Part shown: piece by piece, positions 53,860 to 63,945 of the stretch | Position numbering within the stretch: position 1 is the first letter of the stretch | Layout of the letters: each line of letters begins with the position of its first letter | Notes under the pieces: model-generated | The model's input: only the letters and a program-made list of their open reading frames with translations | Database searches by the model: none | Told to the model about the DNA's origin: nothing | Origin: Tretioscincus oriximinensis | Taxonomy: Eukaryota; Chordata; Lepidosauria; Squamata; Gymnophthalmidae | DNA: 64,000 bases | NCBI GenBank assembly: GCA_022410635.1 | Contig: JAJVDF010000219.1 | Location: 775,455-839,454, forward strand | Reading direction: 5' to 3' | Made by a program: the position numbers and the translations under genes

Positions 53860-54888
53860 CTGTGTCTGCTGCTGAAGTTAAAACACTCATAGCTTCACAA
53901 AAAAACAACAAAGCCCCAGGTGAGGAATTTCATACCCTCAGAACTTTTTAAATCAAACTTAGATTGGTGGGCGCAATTATTAGCAGGCCTTTTCATCCAT
54001 ATAAACAATTCCTGTAAAATTCCCTGTGGATAGAAATTGAGTGTAATTATCCCTATATATAAAAAGGGCAACAGAACATCCCCACAGAATTACAGACCCA
54101 TAAGTTTAATTGATATAGCAGCAAAGATTTATGCAAAGCTACTATTAAATAAAATTGAACTGCGGGTTGCAGCCAATAATATATTGGCTGAAGAACAAGC
54201 AGGCTTCCACCATTCAAGATCAATGATCGACAACTGTTTTGTGCTGCAACACTTAGTACAAAAACAATTGGATCTGGGAAGAAACCTATACACCACATTC
54301 ATAGATCTCTCTGCAGCATTTGAGTCAGTCAATCGAATCAAATTATGGTCCAAACTAGTTGCTACATGCATAGACCGCAGGCTTTTAGTATTAATCATGG
54401 CCCTATACACAGATACCACTTTAAAAGTCCGATTAGGCAACAGTGGTGCCCTGACAAAGGTGATAAAGACATCTGTAGGTGTGCGCCAAGGTTGCATTTT
54501 AGCTCCTTTTTCTGTTTTGTTTCTATGTGAATGACATCATACAGGCTTTATCCCTACAGAACCTGCATAGTCCTAAAATAATGATGCCTTACTATATGCA
54601 GATGACATGATCCTAATGGCCACTACGCCAGTCAGCCTAAGGAGAGCACCGCAGACCTTCAGCCCCTACTGCACAGACAATGACCTCCATATAAATTGTG
54701 GAAAATCTAAGATCATGATCTTTGGGAACTCAAGAAAACAATACAACTGGTTTCTAAATGGACAAACGATAGAACAGGTCAGATCCTTCACATTCTTGGG
54801 CATTTCTTTCTCGGCCAATGGATCATGGGTTTCCCATATTAAAAAATTGTTTAACAAAGGCTGCGTCATCTTCCCACCACCTGCATAA
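53860..54888 (+). pseudogene. LINE reverse transcriptase
   Basis: The finger region begins near KNNKAPGEEF. After a TAG in place of a Trp codon (54032) the frame gives VIIPIYKKGNRTSPQNYRPI and SLIDIAAKIYAKLLLNKIEL, then EEQAGFHHSRSMIDNCFVLQ, TTFIDLSAAFESVNRIKLW (motif A Asp) and VGVRQGCILAPF. A shift follows (FYVNDIIQAL in another frame), then LLYADDMILMA, with the YADD catalytic box at about 54594-54606, and FTFLGISFSANGSWVSH. All core motifs are present but lie in three frames. Confidence 0.88.
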
Positions 54889-54929
54889 ACTCATTAACTA
54901 TTGATATCCTGGCACAATTACTCCAGTTC

Positions 54930-55684
54930 TTGAAGTCTACAAAACAAAAGTAGTTCCCATTCTTCTATATGGAGCTGAAATCTGGGGCTTTTCTAATCTC
55001 TATAAACTGGAGGTATTCCAACTTAGGCAGTTGCACTTGTTCTTGGGTCTGCAGCTGTCAGCAGCTGTTTGGGCTGAATTAGGAATGGCTCCCCTGAGCT
55101 GTCTTGTGATAATTAGACAGTTCAACTATTGGCAGAAACTTATACATATGACACCAGATAGACTGCCGCACCTCTGCCTGGAAGAACAAGCACTCTGTAG
55201 ATCTGAGAAGTAATGGTTAACAGTACTAGCAGACAAGTTAAATCATCTAGGCTTGTCCTTGCAAGCCCTTGGAACTCTAGGACACAAGGGAAAGGCAATT
55301 TTAAAGCAAAGAACCCTTGACATGGAAGGACAAATTGATTTAGCAGTCTTAGCACAAGCAAAAGCAACTCCTTTTCTTACTGTCTATAAACACCAAGCGA
55401 AACTGGAAAGTTATTTGAGGTTCTCCCTTCTGTCACATCTGCAAATCTCCTTCACTAGGGCGAGGTTTGACCAGCTCGACATCCAAATGACCCAAGGACG
55501 GTACGTGAAAATCCCAGTTCAAGACAGACTATGCACCTGCGAGATCAAAGAAGTTGAAGACACGACCCATGTCCTTTTAGACTGCACCTTTTATAGTAAT
55601 ATCAGGAAGCGCTATTTAACCTCCTTGTTTACAAATGGACAAGTTTTAGATAAAAGAGAAAAAGTGACATTTATAAACAGTTAA
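54930..55684 (+). pseudogene. LINE C-terminal region with zinc-like motif
   Basis: VPILLYGAEIWGF precedes a frame break near 55212. The 55253-55684 frame includes SLLSHLQISFTRARFDQLDI, GRYVKIPVQDRLCTCEIKEV, EDTTHVLLDCTFYSNIRKR and YLTSLF. The CxC ... H ... C spacing is a common C-terminal feature of some LINE ORF2 proteins and probably binds RNA. Confidence 0.75.
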
Positions 55685-55710
55685 GTCCAGCAAAGGAGGA
55701 AATGATAGAG

Positions 55711-55975
55711 CAGGGATCTTCAAAGTCTTTAAACTGGGGGCCAGTTCACTGTTCCTCAGACTGGTGGATGACTGGACTATAGTTTTTGGGCTGCCTAGTG
55801 TCATGAAGTGCACATTGTGCACATGTGCTATTGAAAAAGCAAAGGGTGTGTTACTGTGAGTCTGGGACTAGTCGGCTACTAAGCAGGACAGACGGCGGTG
55901 ACAACATCTTGTGGGCTGGATAAATATCCTCGGTGGGCCCCATGTGGTCTGCGAGCCGTAGTTTGAGGAACCGTG
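55711..55975. mobile_element. Non-autonomous hAT element with perfect 8-bp target duplication
   Basis: 265 bp, starting CAGGGATCTTCAAAG; the inverse of the right end is CACGGTTCCTCAAAC. Flanked by TGATAGAG at 55703-55710 and 55976-55983. Interior wording GGGGGCCAGTTCACTGTTCC and GTGGTCTGCGAGCCGTAG is that of widespread amniote hAT-type MITEs. No transposase. It has split the older sequence on either side. Confidence 0.92.
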
Positions 55976-55983
55976 TGATAGAG

Positions 55984-56520
55984 GAATTAACTACATTATG
56001 GGAGGGAGCCTTTTCATTAGACAGAGAAGAAATGAAGCAGCAAACATTGACATTAAAAAAAGAAAAAGTGAGTAATTTAAAGGAAGCCAGAAAGAAAATA
56101 TTGCACAGATTGCATAGATTGCCTTTCCAATTAGCTAGCTAATATGGGAAACAATTAATGGTACCAGTGCAGGGCCAGAGGAACTTATAACCACCTTATT
56201 TGGGAATTCGAGATGGTACGGGCTTTCTGGCATAAAATAGAAAAGAAATTAACATCATATAGAATACTAACAAAATGGCTGTAATCCAAGGTAGACCTTA
56301 GAGGTATCCCCACACTTCATATGAGAAGGCATACAAATCTTAATATCATATGCACAAATAGTAATCCTTAGAGGTTGGAAAGGTGTAAAATGGGAACTAT
56401 GGATGTGGCATGATTACATATTAGATGAAGAGTATTTAAAATTAGAATGGAGAGAAACTAGACAAAAGCTTTACAGATTTTCAAGAACAACACCAGACAG
56501 CTGGTGAAGTCTTGGGATTT
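55984..56520 (+). mobile_element. Decayed retroelement coding remnant, unclassified
   Basis: The frame from 55984 gives LTTLWEGAFSLDREEMKQQT then LKEARKKILHRLHRLPF. Further on, WHDYILDEEYLKLEWRE then KLYRFSRTTPDSW and a stop. These charged stretches look like pieces of a mobile element protein. The segment before 55703 belongs with this block, interrupted by the hAT insertion. Confidence 0.4.
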
Positions 56521-56649
56521 TTTTGCTTTTAATAGCATGATTCCCAAAAAGCAACCTCAGCTGAAATAAAAGGGAAAATATCCCAAGCCATTATCAATAA
56601 TATGTAAGTGGAGAGAACAGACAAGATGTATGCATTAGCTCTCAATAAA

Positions 56650-56985
56650 AAGCCAACCCAGTCTAACAGGCCAGAGTGTACTCCTGCTCAGACTATACCC
56701 TGGGTTAAAGTGGCCTACACTAGGGGATAAACTGGCCTAAAGGTCAGACTATACCCCTCCAGGCCAGATGATACATCTCAGGCCAGAATATACCCGAGGG
56801 ATAAAATGGCCTAGACCAGCCTATCCCTGTGGAAAATATATTTACTGATTGGATTTCAAAGATGCATCCTCTGTTATCACTTCACTGGTGTTTTTGCACT
56901 CTCTTCATATATGCCCATCGATGCCACGGGCGATAAACTGGCCTAGACCAGACTATACCCTATAGAAAATATATTTACTGTTTGG
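56650..56985. repeat. Degenerate repeat around GGCCTAGACCAGACTATACC
   Basis: The words GGGATAAACTGGCCTA, GATAAAATGGCCTAGACCAG and GATAAACTGGCCTAGACCAG recur, with ACTATACCC after several of them. Two 50-bp units (about 56802-56853 and 56929-56980) share GGAAAATATATTTACTGATT versus AGAAAATATATTTACTGTTT. Unit spacing is irregular, so this is not a simple satellite. Confidence 0.68.
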
Positions 56986-56999
56986 TTGGGTGAAATGCT

Positions 57000-57110
57000 G
57001 CTTACTCTGTTATAAAAGTGAGAGAGAAGGAGGAAGGAAGGAGAGAAGAAAAGCAGGGGGGAGGGAATAAAAGGGGGAGGGAAGGATGGAGAGAGGCTGG
57101 AACACCTTCC
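57000..57110. repeat. Purine-rich tract
   Basis: GAGAGAGAAGGAGGAAGGAA and similar, nearly all A and G, directly upstream of the Tc1-like element. Confidence 0.7.
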
Positions 57111-57120
57111 TTTTGTACTT

Positions 57121-58064
57121 ACAAAAGTGAGTACAATATTTTATTATATCTTTGCATGGGACAACAGTGAAGTTATGACAATTGTATAAAAAGAAAAGCA
57201 GTCAGTATATAGCTTGTATAACGGTACATTTGGTGTGCCCTCAAAATAACTCTACACACAATCAGCAATGCCTAAACCACTAGTAACAAAAGTGAGCACA
57301 CTTTAAGAGAAAATGGGCAAATTGAGGCCAAAGTGTCAATATTTTGTGTGCCAACCATTACTTTCTAGCTGCCTTAATTCACTTGGGCAGGGAGTTCACT
57401 AGAGCTGTATAGGTTGCTACTGGAATCCTCTTCCACACCTCCATGTTGACATCATGGAGCTGGTAGATGTTAGAAACCTTGTTGTACTCCTTCACCTTCC
57501 ATTGGAGGATGCCCCTCAGATGCTCAATAGAGTTTTGATCTGGAGACTTGCTTGGTCAGTCCAGCACCTTTATCCTCAGTTTTTTTAGCAAGGCAGTGTG
57601 TTTGGGGTTGTTATGCTGGAATACAGCTCTGCGGCCCAGTTTTTGAAAGGAAGGAATCATGCTCTGCTACAGTTTGTCATAATGCATGGTGGCATTCATG
57701 GTTCCCCTCAATGAATTGTACCTCCCCACAGCCAGCAGCTCTCACGCATCCCTAAACCATGACACCACCATGCTTTACTATAGGCAAGTCACACTGGTCT
57801 TTGTACTCCTCACCTGGTTGCTGTCACACAGGCTTGACACCACCTGACCCAAATAAGTTTATCTTGCTCTCGTCAGACCACAGGACATGGTTCTAGTAAT
57901 CCATATCCTTGATCTGCTTGTCCTCAGCAGACTGTTTGCACATTTTCTTGTGCATCATCTTTATTAGACAACCATGCAGACCACATGACACATGACACTG
58001 GGGAGGGAAAATGACACTTTGGCTTCAATTTGCCCATTTTCGCTCGGGATGCACTCACTTTTGT
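57121..58064 (-). mobile_element. Tc1-like transposon with IR/DR ends, internally deleted
   Basis: The short repeat ACAAAAGTGAG(T/C)(A/G)CA occurs at 57121-57135 and 57286-57300, and inverted at 58050-58064. Two copies about 165 bp apart at one end is the IR/DR arrangement of Sleeping Beauty-like Tc1 elements. The matching outer repeat on the right was not found. The transposase remnant between them lacks its N-terminal DNA-binding half. Overall wording resembles the Passport-like Tc1 group of fishes and amphibians. Confidence 0.85.
57345..57985 (-). pseudogene. Tc1 transposase, C-terminal remnant
   Basis: On the minus strand, motifs include HNNPKHTAL (57590-57616), where the usual form is (H/Q)DNDPKHT. 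One codon of the DND triplet has been lost and its catalytic Asp is not visible. The last acidic motif is kept as SPDQNSIEHLRGIL, followed by WKVKEYNKVSNIYQLHDVNM and WKRIPVATYTALVNSLPK. The N-terminal helix-turn-helix part is deleted and several stops interrupt the rest. Confidence 0.8.
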
Positions 58065-58070
58065 GATATA

Positions 58071-58489
58071 GTACATTTGTGTGTGTGCATAGTAATATTG
58101 CAAAATAATACATTAGATTGTTCACAATAGATGTACATGTAAATTTACGTATATTTTAAGGAATAACTTATTTAGTTGTTAAATAAACAAAATAGTCCTA
58201 GCGTTGCTTTGCATAGATAACAACTCCCCTTCAATCCAGAAACCTATCAAACAATTCCTAATTGATCTTATTCCTTTGAATAAATTTTATTTTTCTGTAA
58301 TATCTTTATTCATATTTGCCAGGATAGCCAAGCTGTGTTGAACTAGCTTTGGTCCTGTATTACCAGCCTCAAAAAACTCACGACATTCTGCAATCCAATC
58401 ATTGTGAAACTGGTCCACAATAGGGTAGTATCAATTTGGGCATGTCCATCCAGTTTTATCTTTCCAGAACTTGACTGAAACAATTTCAG
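58071..58489. other. Intergenic, no recognised element
   Basis: AT-rich flank of the Tc1-like element. Confidence 0.4.
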
Positions 58490-58595
58490 AGAAATAGTGC
58501 AGTAGAAAGCCCAGCAAAGGGACGTAGCACTTAGAGACTAACAGGAGAAAAGTAGGTGACATAAGCTTTCGTAGTCACATCTACACATCTACGCA
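58490..58595 (+). repeat. Family D dispersed repeat, fragment
   Basis: AATTTCAGAGAAATAGTGCA, ACTTAGAGACTAACAGGAG and GACATAAGCTTTCGTAGTCA, cut by the SINE that follows. Confidence 0.6.
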
Positions 58596-58977
58596 GGCAC
58601 GGATAGCTCAGTTGCTAAGGAATCCGTCTTTCAGCTGGGAGATGGGGTTTCGAAGCCCTGTGTGGGACGTGGGGAGGGGTGAGCACCTTCCACTAGACTG
58701 CAGCTCTAGCCAACCCAGCTATTTGAAAGCATGAATTGCAAGAAATTGCAATTGACTGCAAGTAGATACATGGGAACCACCATAGCCTGGTGGGGAAGAT
58801 TGAATGTCAGCCTTCAGGCAAAAATACCCTTGTAAGCCGCTTTGAGTCCCTTTGAAAGGTGAGAAAAGTGGAGTATAAGAACTAGTTCTTCTTCTTCTTC
58901 TTCTTCTTTCTTCTTCTTTCTTCTTCTTTCTTCTTCTTTCTTCTTCTTTCTTCTTCTTCTTCTTCTTCTTCTTCTTC
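58596..58977 (+). mobile_element. tRNA-derived SINE with long TTC/TTTC tail, copy 5
   Basis: A full-length head GGCACGGATAGCTCAGTTGC, B-box-like GGGTTTCGAAGCC, body and end GAAAAGTGGAGTATAAGAAC. Its tail has expanded to about 90 bp of TTC and TTCTTTC units (58886-58977). It is inserted into a Family D repeat. Confidence 0.9.
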
Positions 58978-59855
58978 AGAAGCCACCTACGTTTCTCCTA
59001 CATCTCTCTGCTACTAGCCCCTTTATTGGCTAAAACTGCAGCTTCCCTGTCCTGGGGTCATGAAAGATTGGACACAACAACAACATGTTATGAAATAACT
59101 TGATTTCATTGGTTCAAAAATTAGAGTTTTCACTTAATGTAAAACCTTTCGTTTTAGATTATTTGACTCTCTTAGAGTTTCACTGATAATAAAAATAAAA
59201 TATGTTCAAAATTGAAAAGGAGGATGTGTTTCTGACAGCCACCCCAAATAAAGTTGTCCACTCCTTTTATCCTTTTTTCAAAAAAACCTTCAAGAAGATA
59301 GAGACATTAGCACAAGAACTGGATCCATTAGTTGATCCTTCATGAATTATTTATATAAACAGTATAATTTATAGTACCAAATAAAATCTTTGCTATACGC
59401 ATCCAGCTGTGCTTATAATTACTCTATACTTTCCCACAGCATTGTTAGACAAACTGACAACTGACAATTTTATTATTTTCTTGTATTTATATCTTATCAG
59501 AATTGCAAAGGGGAAACAAAGGGGAAAAGCTTTCTTTTTAAAAATCTGTATATTTAAGCTATTCTTTCTGCAGTTTTCACCTGGTTTCTATGAAATGGTA
59601 TTTGTGTATCCTTCCTTTGTAGCTCATGGCATAAAGTGAGAAAAATGAATTAACTCAGCTACTCAAGTTCCTTCAAAGAAAAAAGATCAGGACTGAGTTG
59701 TGAGTGTCAAATTCTGCTGGAATGCTCTGGTAGAAAGTAATATTAAGTGAGCTATAAGGTTTTTGAACTGTGATGCTTGAGAAGACTTTTGAAAATCCCT
59801 TGGACTGAAAAGGAATCAAATCAGTCAAATACTAAAGGAAATCAACACCTTGAGT
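58978..59855. other. Intergenic, no recognised element
   Basis: AT-rich; the plus-strand frame at 59409-59639 has no domain. Confidence 0.4.
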
Positions 59856-59859
59856 AGGA

Positions 59860-60190
59860 AGAAGCAGAAGAGGAAGAAGAGGAAGAAGAAAAGGAAGAAG
59901 AAGAAGAGGAAGAAGAAGAAGAGGAAGAAGAAGGAAGAAGAAGAAGGAAGAAGAAGAAGGAAGAAGAAGAAGTTGGTTTTTATACACTGCTTTTCTCATC
60001 CAGAAGGGAATCAAAGGGGCTTACGTAACCTTATGTTATTCTCTTCACGACAGACACCTTGTGAAGTAGGTGGGGCTGAGACAGCTCAGAACTGTGACAA
60101 GGTCACCCAGCTGACTTTTGTAAAGGATTGCAGAATAGAACTGGGAGACTTCCAGGTAAGAATCTGACACTCTAACCACTGCAACTGACT
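59860..60190 (-). mobile_element. MIR-like CORE SINE with GAA tract
   Basis: Starts with a GAA/GGAAGA tract (59860-59974) as inverse tail, then TTTTATACACTGCTTTTCTC, GAAGTAGGTGGGGCTGAGAC and ACAAGGTCACCCAGCTGACT, the inverse CORE. It ends with the inverse A-box-like CTCTAACCACTGCAAC. Related in plan to 36470-36715. Confidence 0.8.
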
Positions 60191-61330
60191 GACTTCCATT
60201 GGAAGGGCAAATGCCGATACTGAAGCCCAAATCCATTGGCTAGATGATGAGAAGACAGACCTCACTTGATGCTGGCAAAGATGGAAGACAAAAGGAAAAG
60301 GGGCCAGATGAGAATCAGACAGACAGACAGAGCTTGGGATAAAGTTTTGAGGGTGGAGGAACTACGGCTTATAGGTCACAGAGAGTTAAACATGAAAGAA
60401 CAATTGAACATAGGATTTTCATCAGTAGGTAACTGGACCTCCAGGAATGGCTGAGATAATCCTGCATGTCTGAGGTGTGGTCTTCTTTCTGCCTGCAGCT
60501 CACACTCCTGTTCTTGGGCCAAGTAGGCCAAGTAAGCAGTGCCTGTTGCTTCCTAATTACTGTACTGCTTCTGCTGGCAGCCAGCTGGTCCGGATGGGTG
60601 GGCAGCTTAACCAGCATCTGCCTTGCCTCCTCATTGCTTCCACTGGCATCCAGTTGGCTGGGTGGGCATGTCGGGTGGGCAGGTCGGTTGAGTGATAGCT
60701 TATTTTGCTGTTATCTTATTTTGTTTTTTTTAATGTGATATGTGGGGTGAACAATTTGGGTTTGATAAAATCAGTTTTGTGCATATTTCTTTTCATTGTG
60801 AAATGAATGGGATTTAATCGTTAACTTAGGAAGAGAGGACACTGATATTCTAACAAAAGCAGCTAGCTGCAGACAGTAAGCCCTGCTAAAAGGCCTTAAT
60901 TTATGCTCTTTTGTACTGTGATTGCATCAGCTGGAGCCAAGCATTGCATTCTTATGTCTAAAAAGTCTCAAAGGCTGACAACTTCATTCAATCTGAGAAA
61001 GAAACAGGCATGAAAAGAACCAAGAATTCAGGCCCTCCACAAAGTAAATTCTTCTGGAATCCCACCTCATTTTTTCTTGATGATGTAGGGCTCAAAACAT
61101 AGTATAGCTCGGAATTTTTTGAAGTAATTTTCTTCATCCTACACTTTTTCCCCCTCAATGCCTAGGGTACATTCCTGAAAGACATTCCCCTTTGAACAAA
61201 TGTTGTCCAATCTCTAACACTGAAGCTTAAATATCAGACATGTGCAAGTATGAGTTGTTGTTTTAATATGGTATGAGGGACTCGTTTGCAGCTACATTCA
61301 GAGAATAGTTTCTGAAAAACATTCTCATCC
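60191..61330. other. Intergenic, no recognised element
   Basis: GC-richer at 60480-60690, with repeated (C/G)CAG(C/T)TGG(T/C) words. Overlapping frames on both strands are not supported as genes. Confidence 0.4.
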
Positions 61331-61523
61331 AGGCTGACCAGATGAGCCCTTTTGGGGGGGGGGGGGGCTGAAAATCCAGTTTTGGGGTGCCTCCCAGTTT
61401 TTTCTGAGGAATTTGTTTTCAAAAAAAGATTTTTTAATTATTTTTTCCTCAGAAAAAACCGAGAGGCACCCCAAAAACAGGTTTTTAACCCCCCCCCTCA
61501 AAAGGGGTCATCTGGTCAGCCTA
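61331..61523. mobile_element. TAGGCTGACCAG foldback MITE, second copy
   Basis: Left arm AGGCTGACCAGATGAGCCC, right arm GGGGTCATCTGGTCAGCCTA. The arms pair over about 80 bp around a T/A-rich centre, as in 12874-13081. The left flank has C instead of the first T, and no convincing 8-bp duplication remains. Confidence 0.8.
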
Positions 61524-61619
61524 TCTACTGGCTTGGAGAATGTTTCCTGCCTTTTGCCTCCCTTGCTGGAAGCACTCATAAGCTTAGCCAGGACCAAGAA
61601 GTATGACGCTGTATTCTCT

Positions 61620-61715
61620 AGCATTTTTATATTTTATTTTTTTTTATTTAAAAGATTTTTACCCCGCCCTTCCCCCCGAAGGTGTCCAGGGCGGCTTACA
61701 AAAATTAAAAAATTC
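61620..61715 (-). mobile_element. L2-like LINE 3' tail
   Basis: TTTTACCCCGCCCTTCCCC then GGTGTCCAGGGCGGCTTACA is the inverse of an L2-type tail (GTAAGCCGCCC ... GGGCGGGGTAAAAAT). Confidence 0.7.
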
Positions 61716-63000
61716 GGGTCGCCATGACACTAGTGTATTAAGCCTGTTGCCATTGCCAAACATAGAAGGGGCATTCTAGCTGCCATCCTCCCATCCCCTC
61801 CCCCTCTTTTCCTCTTCTTCCCCCCCCCCTCCCCACAACCGCTGGTCTTTTCTTAAAGATCCAACTAGGCAATGTCATGGACACCAGCATTTGGGCAGCT
61901 GACAGGGCTGGGAGTCTGCTGTTCTTCCACTTCAGGCAATTGGCCAATCACGCATATTCGAAGTGATGGACACTGTGTCCATTCACCTAGCATAGAAGGC
62001 TGATCACCGCAACACTTTAGTAATAAAGATGTAGGGACACAGAATGTTTAGAACATAGCGTTATGTCCCGACAACAAAATTTCAGTAAAAACCAGACTAC
62101 AGTATAAAAATATTTTATAGTATTAAAATCTAAAAATATTAAAACTTAAGTCTATATTCAAAATAATATCATAAAAATATGTGTGCCATACAACCAATTA
62201 ATAATAATATCCAAAAGTCCACTAAGGCCACAAAACACAGTATCTGATATAAATTAAAAGTCCTGGGTTTGTTTTAAATTGGGGTCTCCAGAAAGTCCAA
62301 TCTCCCCAAAATTGTAGATTTTGAAAACTGGTCTCTGGGACACTGTGGCTGGGATGGTTTACGTAATCCTCCTCCTGCTGACATGTTTTGACCTACTGGC
62401 TCCTCTTCAAGGCTATATAAAATCAATAAAATAGCACACCAGTTAGTATTTGTTCCGTACATAGAACGTCTTTGTATAATACAGCATGTACATTACCTGC
62501 TGGAATGTTCTCAAACGATAGGAACGATTGTGGAAAACTTAAAAACAGTTCACACACAAAAATACGTTTAAAGCAGGTTTAAGAATGCTTCTGAAATGAC
62601 CGAGAAGCAATGAAGCAATTAGCAATGTAAATACTAGGACTAGTCCCCAGCCAAGGTACATAAAGGCCCATAGTCAAAAGCCCAATAAAATCTTGATGGG
62701 TGTGATTTTAGCTATGATTCCAAGAGCATCGCTACTCTAATTTGATTGCTCAGCAAGCAGGAGAGTAAGCTAGAAATATAATGATAACAATCCACTCAAT
62801 AATTGATATCAGTGGGACGTGTTTTCAAAGAAATCCAGGAACCTTGGCCTATCATGTAAAACTCCTCACAATGGGAATAGCCATGGGACTCTAGTCCCAT
62901 GGAGGCAGCAACTGTATAATTAAAATGAAGTAGATTTTTAGCTCTGAAACGTTATGAAGCACAGAATTTTTATACTTCAAAAGGTCTCTCTGTGTGTGTA
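61716..63000. other. Intergenic, no recognised element
   Basis: AT-rich. 62060-62250 is strongly AT-rich with ATAATAT and AAAATAT words. No gene recognised. Confidence 0.4.
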
Positions 63001-63002
63001 TA

Positions 63003-63262
63003 TGAGTGAGTGAAAAAGAGAGACAGAGAAACAGAGAAAAGTGAAAGAAAGAGGGTGAATTGAGAAAATAGAGAAAGAGGGAGATGTGAAAAAACAGTGA
63101 CGGAAATAGAGAGAAGAGGGGAAAGAGAAAGAAAGGAGAGAAAGTGGGAAAGAGAAGGAACAAATAGAGAGTATATGTGAGAGGAGAAACAAAGAAAGAC
63201 AAGTAAAGATTGAGAGAGAAAGGGAGAGAAAATAAAATAGAGAGAGGAAGAGCACATGAGAG
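63003..63262. repeat. 260-bp purine-rich (GA) tract
   Basis: Almost only A and G on the plus strand (AGAGAGACAGAGAAACAGAG, GAGAGAAAGGGAGAGAAAA). The three overlapping minus-strand frames are Ser/Leu/Phe low complexity and not genes. Confidence 0.85.
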
Positions 63263-63834
63263 AGAAGCAGATCGTTACTAAGGGTAGATACTATGCACAC
63301 AACCCAGATTTACTGTGAAGTTGGTGAAGCAGAGATGTTTCTAAAATGGTGCTTCGCCATGGAACATTAAGCTTCCACATCTGAGGCCTGTGAAGGAAGC
63401 TAACAAGTATCTTTTGATAAGGCTGCTGCAAAGACTGGCTGTTGGAGAATGACAGGAGCACAGTCAGGTCACCAATTCTCCAGCTCACAGGGAGGCAAAG
63501 CCAGGTACTGCATTGTGTGCCATACAATGCGATGGCAAAGTTAAAGGAGAGGCCTTTCATAATGGAACAGGGTGGCTACACAAAGCTGAAGTTTTCAAAA
63601 GCAACTATGGACTGTACATTACTTTGGATCTAAAAATCAGATCAGGACTTGTGTATTTTGGACATTCAGCTGTATAATATATTTTGAGGTTCGATGCTGA
63701 AGCTAAATGTCGGTGATGCATTTGTTCAAATAATCAGCATAAAAATCAAATGTTTGAGGCTGGAACCCCTTAGTCATCCCCTCAACCTGTTTCCACAGCA
63801 ACCATCCTGATTGCATTAGTACATAAATCAGTTT
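63263..63834. other. Intergenic, no recognised element
   Basis: Mixed composition, no domain in any open frame. Confidence 0.4.
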
Positions 63835-63945
63835 TGGTGAACTTTTACCATTTGTCCTCTCTGATGTCATCGAGATTTGAACCCATGACCTGGTCTCACA
63901 TTGCCAGGATCTCATTACTAGCTGCCCTTTAGCTACAAAGTAATT
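63835..63945 (-). mobile_element. tRNA-like SINE head (weak)
   Basis: The inverse reads GGGCAGCTAGTAATGAGATC, then GACCAGGTCATGGGTTCAAA with TCTCGATGA. GGTTCAAATCTC fits the polymerase III B-box (GGTTCRANNCC) with small changes, and the A-box equivalent is poor. The body was not identified. Confidence 0.4.

Larger units (their letters stand above)
52020..55684 (+). mobile_element. APE-type non-LTR retrotransposon (LINE), decayed, near full length
   Basis: In order: an ORF1-like remnant, apurinic endonuclease, a linker, reverse transcriptase with YADD, and a C-terminal Cys/His region. The element has at least six frame breaks and several stops, so it is inactive. It differs clearly from the CR1 and L2 copies in the window. 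Style of the endonuclease start (SWNLAGW ... LQETW) and the C-terminal zinc-like motif suggests a Vingi or other I-related LINE, but this is tentative. A hAT-like element sits 27 bp beyond the last stop. Confidence 0.82.

Noticed and set aside
56650..56985. CRISPR-like array
   Set aside because: Units are irregular, degenerate and without constant spacers; the DNA is vertebrate nuclear sequence.
59832..60167. Lys/Arg/Glu-rich and Leu/Pro-rich frames
   Set aside because: Translations of the GAA tail of a SINE.
62891..63300. Three overlapping minus-strand frames rich in Ser, Leu and Phe
   Set aside because: They are translations of the purine tract in three frames and have no protein character beyond low complexity.
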